A DNA stretch of 64,000 nucleotides from contig JBAHVR010000302.1 in NCBI GenBank assembly GCA_036898135.1, positions 381,001 to 445,000 of the forward strand. Reading direction: 5' to 3'. The notes beneath the pieces are model-generated. The model worked only from the letters and a program-made list of their open reading frames with translations, made no database searches and had not been told where the DNA came from. Position 1 is the first letter of the stretch, and every line of letters starts with the position of its first letter. This DNA comes from Oncomelania hupensis (Eukaryota > Mollusca > Gastropoda > Littorinimorpha > Pomatiopsidae). Positions 58,345 to 64,000 of this stretch are shown here, piece after piece. The translations under genes were made by a program, and so were the position numbers.

Positions 58345-58345
58345 G
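58263..58345. repeat. (AAT)n microsatellite
   Basis: About 27 units followed by a GAT-rich stretch to 58395. Confidence 0.95.
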
Positions 58346-58621
58346 CAATAATGACGATGATGATGATAATGATGATAAAGATGATGATGATACAGGATGT
58401 TATCACACGATTTTTTTTTCTTGAATCGAATTCAAAGCACGGCGATCTGAAGAGGCCGCCATTACAGAATGCGGAAGAGAAATCAATATTTACGTTTTGG
58501 GAAATGTTAAATTTACTTGCACATCCAATACCATTATTGAAGGGAGGGAGGAAATAGAAATACCAGAAGAAAACGCTCGGTGTCCTTAATAGTCTCGTAC
58601 ATAAGGCACACGGAAGTTCGT

Positions 58622-58700
58622 CTCTACGCGGGTTTCCAACCCGCGACCTTCGGCATAGGAATCTAGCCATCTATCAACTTTGCTACAGACCACCCCCAAG
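58622..58700 (-). ncRNA. tRNA-like sequence (SINE head or pseudogene)
   Basis: The minus strand has a T-arm-like hairpin CGCGGGTTGGAAACCCGCG and an upstream A-box-like TAGCAAAGTTGATAGATGG. The B-box departs from GGTTCGAANCC, so transcription is doubtful. Confidence 0.5.
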
Positions 58701-58825
58701 GTAGACTTGCTAAAGCTGCTGAGCCTTAAGGTAAACGTGAATCTCTGTTAGTCTGCGTCACGCAGTGTGGTCGCTGAGATCAATAAAACCCACTGCAATG
58801 CTGTTTTGATATACAGTTCATTGGA

Positions 58826-59128
58826 TGGGTGTCGGATAGCGCAGTGGTTGGAGCACTCGCTACTGTGTCGCAAGTTAAGCACCGTCCAGTGCGGTTAGCA
58901 CTTGGATGGGTGACCGCAAAATGTAAAGCGACAAATAACAACGCCCCCAGTTGACTCAACTGTGACTGAGTACCTACTCTCTTAATTAAGGGTGGGGAAG
59001 GTAAAGCAGCGAGGGAGAGAGATGGGCATCACCCTCATTACGCTGGCCCAAAATAAGTGGAATCTCCAACATCACGCTCCCCTACGGCCACAAGGCTATG
59101 GGACCACCTTTACCTTTTTACCTTTACC
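58826..59128 (+). mobile_element. SINE with tRNA-like head joined to a 5S rRNA-like segment
   Basis: A tRNA-like A-box stretch (GGATAGCGCAGTGGTTGGAG, about 58834) is followed by AAGTTAAGCACCGTCC and TTAGCACTTGGATGGGTGAC (about 58870-58915), which closely resemble the internal control region of animal 5S rRNA. A SINE body follows, ending in TTTACC units (59105-59130). The chimera resembles described tRNA/5S hybrid SINEs. The family name is unknown to me. Confidence 0.75.
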
Positions 59129-59139
59129 TTATTGGATGG

Positions 59140-59375
59140 TCCCCAGCGCCCTAGCTCTGTGGTTGAGCCGTGGGACTGGCACACCGATGACCCAGGTTCG
59201 AATCCCGTCGTGGACAAGAGGAAAGTGGCCATTTTCATTGTCCGTCTTGGCCATATGATTGCTCTGGTGGTTCGGTGTTGATTAAGGTCACTAAACCCCC
59301 CCCCCCCTCTTTTTCCCCGGGATGGTTATTCCCGTCTGCCATGTCGCCATTGGTGAGTGTAGACGTTAAATTCAT
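59140..59375 (+). mobile_element. tRNA-derived SINE (SINE-B)
   Basis: A-box-like TAGCTCTGTGGTTGAG (about 59152) and B-box GGTTCGAATCC (about 59194), then the same body as at 14702-14925, ending GTAGACGTTAAATTCA. It starts directly after the 5S-type SINE tail. Confidence 0.8.
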
Positions 59376-60320
59376 TCATGAAATGAGGAGGAGTTAAAAA
59401 AAGACATGTACACGTACACACACAAATGCACACATTTTCACACATTTTACCCTTTATAATAAGCGCTGTGGCGCAGCATGTATCGATCAGTAAGCAATCG
59501 CCCAGAGTGTCGCCCTGTAAGCCGTCGCGCAAAATATGGCGGGCACGGTATTGAGTTCTACGCTACGGCGACACTATCGGTATTATACTTTATGTTTTAT
59601 ATTACAAACAAAACTGACTATAATTATAAAGTGCAGTATTGTGTGACTATGTAATATAAAGGAGCGAAAGTGGCTGCTAAAATCCCCATTGATATATTTA
59701 CTTGCTCTTTCGTGCGAATGATAATTGGGCAGTCAACGAAGTGTTGTTACCTCCAGGTAAAACCATAAAACATTGGTAGACCTCATTTTGATCATTAATA
59801 TCCTTTATAATTTAATGTTCGAAAATGTTCATAAATAACTCTGCAATAATGATTAGTTGTATTAGGCTATTCCTTAACTTTCTGTTGATATACTAAACCC
59901 CCCTTTAAACGTGCACAGTCCTATGGTAAGGTTTGTGTTTGTAGTGTTGGGCAGACAAGGCAGTATAAAAAATGTCCATGTATATTTATGGTGGGAAATC
60001 TAGTGTCAGTTTTCAAATTTCTTGAAGAGACCCACTTTGACCACGACCCCTAGATTGACCCTTTTAACATTCACAGTGAATGTTGACCCACTGGAAAAAA
60101 TCTTACAACCAAAAATAAACTCTTTCGAAAGTATTGCTATTTTGAAATGAATGAGCCCCGTAGTTTTTTTTCCGCCTATTAATAGCAACAGCCGTTGGCT
60201 AGTCAGGTAACATTCTTGAGCTAAAAATAGCAGCTACCAAAGCCGGTAAGAGACAAAACCCGTAAAAAAACATATTGCTCATACGTTGTTTTGTGTGTGT
60301 GTGTGTTTTAGGCTTATAGG
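59376..60320. other. No gene recognised
   Basis: Unassigned A/T-rich sequence. Confidence 0.5.
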
Positions 60321-60617
60321 CGCATAGAGTACAAACTCTCTGTTCTCTGTCACAACTTCTTCACAGATTCTTGTCCTTCTTACCTTGCTGATCTACTGTC
60401 TGTCTACTCTCCTTCTCGCACTTTAAGATCTTCTGCTGACACTCGCACACTCAAGGTTCCCGTCACCCGCACTAAGACATACGGCCAACGTGCATTCGCT
60501 TACTCCGCACCTAAGCAGTGGAATTCCCTTCCCTCCCATATCCGCAACATACAATCAACACAAGCATTCAAAAAGGCCCTCAAAACCCACCTCTTCAAAC
60601 TGCATTATTTAGATTGA
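60321..60617 (+). pseudogene. CR1/L2-like LINE, last 98 codons
   Basis: Reads RIEYKLSVLCHNFFTD, then SRTLRSSADTRTLKVPVTRT, KTYGQRAFAYSAPKQWNSLP and AFKKALKTHLFKLHYLD with the stop at 60615-60617. It has no ATG because the copy is 5'-truncated. The 3' UTR (60618-61037) matches 24173-24566 and ends in a TTA array (60983-61035). Confidence 0.88.
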
Positions 60618-60981
60618 TTTGTATCCCGCTGCCATTCTCTCATCTTTTGTCTATGTCTGATCCGTAAGTGTATACACGGCTGTAAATATTTATACTGATT
60701 TTCTTCCTAGGCCTAACCGGGCATATAAATAGCTGTGAATATTTTTTTGCTATTCTATATCTGTCTTTTTTGTCATTTGTGCACATAGTTGTAAATAGTC
60801 TATTTCGGTCTTTTTTTGTAATTTGTGTACATAGTTGTAAATAGTCTGTACCTTTACTGTTCCGTCTTTGGTGTATTGTTGCAAAAGTGATGTTTTATCG
60901 AGTGCATGTATTTATATGTAATGACTATGTAAAGCGTGGTGAGTCTGGTCATAGGCTGGAGTACCCGCTATATAAAAATCC

Positions 60982-61037
<56 letters not shown>
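60618..61037 (+). mobile_element. 3' UTR and (TTA)n tail of the same LINE
   Basis: Shares GTAAATATTTATACTG, repeated ACATAGTTGTAAATAGT words and GGCTGGAGTACCCGC with the 24-kb copy. Both copies end CCGTTATTATTA, so the TTA array is the LINE's own tail. Confidence 0.82.
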
Positions 61038-61038
<1 letters not shown>

Positions 61039-61759
61039 ATAAAATAGACCCTACCCTACGCTAGAAGCATTCTTCAAGCCGCGTGCTTCACTCAGAAATA
61101 GGGTCAAAAGTCACGCAGCAATGGTATCGATGTACCGTTATAAACAGGGAGTATCACTCCCTTTCAGAACCGAAATGGAAAATTCAATTTTCACCTGTTG
61201 GTTTGAGCAAAGAAAGCCCACTTTATTAATGTTTAATGTAAAAACAATCAGAATATTAGGGTAAACCCGGTTTGGCCAAAAGTAAACAAAACCTTCGAAC
61301 TGGGGCCCTTTAACTATATGTTGATACCAACTTCGCATTGACTAGTTCACTTTGTTTTTGTATGTTTATGATACCTCACAGTCAATGAAGTGTCGAGTTT
61401 GCTATTCGGTACATACCATCGGCAGGTTCGATTGAAAACGCTGTGAAGTTGATATATGATGAAGGTACAGCCTGTTTTTTTTTTTTTTGGGTAGTTTTTT
61501 TTTTTTCGGAGTCATAGCCATTATTTTACTGACTGCGTTACGACGGTGATGGAAAAAGGTATGAGGATGATATGATGATTATAATTATGATGAAGATAAC
61601 AATGAGGAGGAGGAGTAAATGATGATGGGGTCGATGATGCTGATGATAATGAGGAGGATATTGTAATTATGCTGGTTATGATTATAGTGATTATGGTGCG
61701 CTCGCGCGCACACACACACACACCTACACGCACACACACACACATACACACACATTTTT
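61038..61759. other. No gene recognised; CA tract
   Basis: Unassigned; T-runs at 61472-61506, a GAT/GAG-rich stretch at 61555-61660 and a CA array at 61708-61754. Confidence 0.5.
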
Positions 61760-62041
61760 GTAAACACGACATTCTGATGACTGTTGTGAAAAAAACAGGG
61801 ATTATTTTGACACACTTTTCATTTTCGTGACATTATTTTGACATTTTCAAATTTTTGAACCTATCACTAACCCTAACCCTATCTCCAAACCCAAACCCTA
61901 ACCCTTAACCTAACCCTAAGCCTAAAACAGCTGTAACTCTACCGAAACCCTATTTTGACGTCACAATAGGGCAGCCTTCCAAAAAAGTCAAAAGAAACCA
62001 TGTGGAGTTCCATGAGTGTGTCACTGTAACGTCGTTTCTAC
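61760..62041. mobile_element. MITE with telomere-like hexamers, copy 2 (diverged)
   Basis: The same layout as the other two copies: a TGATGACT-containing left end, CCCTAA-like units (61868-61922), TGACGTCA at 61956-61963, and AACGTCGTTTCTAC at the right end. The left terminus is more changed. Confidence 0.65.
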
Positions 62042-62069
62042 ATGCCCACACACGCGCACACACAACCGT

Positions 62070-62328
62070 GTAGAAACGCCGTTGTGATGACTTTTATGAA
62101 ACTCTATATGCGTTACTTTGACGTTTTTACAAATTTGTCCATTTCTTGAAGCTCTCCCTAACCCTAACCCTAACCCTAACTCTAACCCTAACCCTAACCC
62201 TTAACCTAACCCTAAGCCTAACACAGCCTTAACCCTAGCGGAACACTGTTTTGACGTCAAAATAACGGGGTCCGTCAAAAGAAAGTACGTAGAGGTTCAA
62301 GAGTATGTCAGAATAACGCCGTTTCTAC
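62070..62328. mobile_element. MITE with telomere-like hexamers, copy 3
   Basis: Ends GTAGAAACGCCGTT and AACGCCGTTTCTAC are inverted repeats with one mismatch in 14. The centre has CCCTAA units (62156-62220) and TGACGTCA at 62252-62259. Very similar to copy 1. CA/CG-rich arrays abut both sides. Confidence 0.8.
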
Positions 62329-62478
62329 CTAGCCACAGGCGCGCGCGTGCACGCACACACACACTTACACACAAATACACGATACAACACACACACACAC
62401 ATGCATACACACATACACACTTTACAACATACTTACACCCACCCCCTTACCACCCTCTCTACCTTCACCCCTCTTTTT

Positions 62479-63041
62479 ACCCCCGTTGGGGTGCCGGGGG
62501 TTTCAGTATAAATAGTATCCCCACTTTCTGGAAATTTAGTGCTTTTAATTCCCACTGTCGCTGTCTTTCTCATTTGCTCTTTCTCATTCCTGCTCTGTTC
62601 TATCAATCTGCTATACTATCTTCTTCTTCGCTAGACCAGTCACCTACCTTTTTTCTTGAAAACCCTTCCGGGACAAGACTCCTTGTTTGTGTGTTAGGTC
62701 TGTTGGATCAGCTTGGGAATATTGGACGCTTTCTGCCAGTTGGTCACTAGGGCTTCCTATGATGTTATTATTTAGCAAAGTATGCATTTTATATGTATGT
62801 GTTTTGTTCATAATTTATAATGATGTTTGTATTCTATTTTGTTTTTGTAAACGGGGGTTCGATAAATTAGAGTACAGCCTCAGCGTACTCTGCGTGGGAT
62901 GTCTTTATTGTAAAGTTAGTGGCTGTTGGAGAGCTTTCAGTTTTACCACTAGAGTTGTTTCAGCAGATCTTTTATGCGGATCGTGAGTTGTCCGGTACTG
63001 ATTTGGCTCAGAGCTAAAGCAATAATCATGTAATGTAATGT
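62479..63041 (+). mobile_element. Family X retroposon, full-length copy
   Basis: A 563-bp unit with a perfect 12-bp target duplication, ACCCCTCTTTTT (62467-62478 and 63042-63053). It begins CCCCGTTGGGGTGCCGGGGG, contains TATAAATAGTATCCCCACTT, and ends with AATGT tail units. No coding capacity. Confidence 0.85.
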
Positions 63042-63060
63042 ACCCCTCTTTTTGTAACTG

Positions 63061-63064
<4 letters not shown>

Positions 63065-63145
<81 letters not shown>
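63065..63145. repeat. (CT)n microsatellite
   Basis: About 80 bp of uninterrupted CT, 12 bp after the family X target duplication. Confidence 0.97.
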
Positions 63146-63148
<3 letters not shown>

Positions 63149-63631
63149 CGTTTTCTCTGACCTTTCTCTGCCTCCCCCCTCTCTCTCTCTGCCTCTTTCA
63201 CACACATTCGCAAACACACAAACACATACACACGTACACATGTGCACACCTGCACTTTGAGGAAGTAGCGTTGCACAGTTGCCTGCTATGTAAAACAGCT
63301 GGGCACATGGCCTGCTAAATCTTTTTCAAAAAGGTTAACGAATCTTTAAACACTTTTTCTAAAAAGCCCCAATTCGAAGACTTCGCTTGCTTTTGGCCAA
63401 AACCGAGTTTCCCTCAAATTGGCATATATGTATATTTCTTTTTTTTCTTTACCTTTTTAAAAAAAAACAAACTTTAAACAATAATAAAGTAGGCTTTTGT
63501 TGCAACAAATAACCGCTAAAGTTTGAATTTTCCATTTCGGTTCTGATAGGGAATGATCTCCCTTGTTTTAACGGTACATCGATACCATAGCCGTGTGACC
63601 TTTGACGCTATTTGTGAGTGAACAACACGGC
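63146..63631. other. No gene recognised
   Basis: Short CT and CA tracts at 63178-63240, then unassigned sequence. TTTTTGGCCAAAACCG at about 63400 and a stretch at 63520-63570 resemble, in inverted sense, sequence at about 61140-61290, so an old inverted repeat pair is possible. Confidence 0.4.
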
Positions 63632-63722
63632 TATCAGTATAAATAGTATCCCCACTTTCTGGAAATGTAGTGCTTTAAATTCCCACTGTCGCTGTCTTTC
63701 TCATTTGCTCTTTCTCATTCCT
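63632..63722 (+). mobile_element. Family X, 5' fragment only
   Basis: Reads TATAAATAGTATCCCCACTT to CTTTCTCATTCCTG like the start of the full copies, then changes to unrelated sequence. Like 41266-41685, it lacks the 3' end. Confidence 0.78.
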
Positions 63723-64000
63723 GATGATGATCATTTATAGAGGGGACTATAAACTGATACATACATACATACTTTTTTGTGTCTGGAGTAGGATAGTATC
63801 TATTTCATCAACCTAAAACGAAACATCTTAACGAGGATTTTTTTTTTGGCATGGCTTTGGTAGGTGCTATTTTTAGCGCCAGAATGTTGGCTAGTCGTTG
63901 CTATTATTAGGCACAAAGACTACGGAATGTATTCAGGTAAAAAATAACTATACTTTCGAAAGATGTTTTGTTGTTGTTATTGTTGTTGTAAGCTTTTTTT
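63723..64000. other. No gene recognised
   Basis: GAGGGGACTATAAACTGATA (about 63737) is shared in antisense with 53281-53305 and is followed by ATAC units, so it is probably the tail of another retroposon. The remainder is unassigned to the window end. Confidence 0.5.

Noticed and set aside
58870..58920. A 5S rRNA gene
   Set aside because: Only part of the 5S sequence is present and it is joined to a tRNA-like head and a SINE tail.

Overview
This is animal genomic DNA dominated by transposable elements and simple repeats, with almost no recognisable host coding sequence. No bacterial operons, ribosome-binding sites, rRNA operon or CRISPR array are visible. The mix of RTE-, CR1/L2- and I-type LINEs, tRNA-derived SINEs, MITEs, a pogo/Tigger-type transposon and very long di-, tri- and tetranucleotide arrays suits a marine invertebrate. 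A mollusc or other lophotrochozoan is my best guess. This is inference; no species-specific gene is present.

Layout. 1-4 kb: an RTE fragment and CT/CA arrays. 4.2-12 kb: a nest of insertions. A jockey/CR1-like LINE (minus strand) was split by a nearly complete RTE element (4729-8077). Beside it lies a second RTE copy (8338-11955), itself broken by a probable solo LTR (8615-9976), an internal deletion and a third, inverted RTE copy (10900-11662). 12-20 kb: SINEs, microsatellites, an LTR-like unit and a foldback element sitting inside a GAA array. 20.5-21.4 kb: the only candidate host exon, on the minus strand. 22-32 kb: an unnamed retroposon (called family X here), a LINE 3' end and two long RTE copies, each flanked by target-site duplications (TSDs). 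32-39 kb: an I-type LINE with an RNase H domain, split by another insertion, then more RTE. 40-47 kb: two hAT-like MITEs, an L2-like LINE inserted into a SINE, family X, and an uninterrupted GATA array of about 450 bp. 47.4-51.9 kb: an I-type LINE copy lying between CTA arrays, interrupted by a complete 3.8-kb pogo/Tigger-like transposon. 52-64 kb: LINE ends, SINEs (one a tRNA/5S rRNA chimera), three MITEs with telomere-like hexamers, and more family X.

The most interesting object is the pogo/Tigger-like element at 47763-51585. It has terminal inverted repeats, a TA duplication and a probable 5' intron. Its reading frame joins a CENP-B/DDE transposase to a proline-rich linker, an OTU-like cysteine-protease region and a PHD finger. 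This copy is inactive: a one-base frameshift lies in the OTU part and Phe replaces the expected catalytic Cys.

A second theme is that each retroelement lineage carries its own short tandem-repeat 3' tail: GGATA for RTE, CCAA for the I-type LINE, TCTTA for the L2-like LINE, and CAAT, AATGT or AACT for family X. Several insertions carry 10-13 bp TSDs readable by eye, so the order of insertion can be reconstructed directly.
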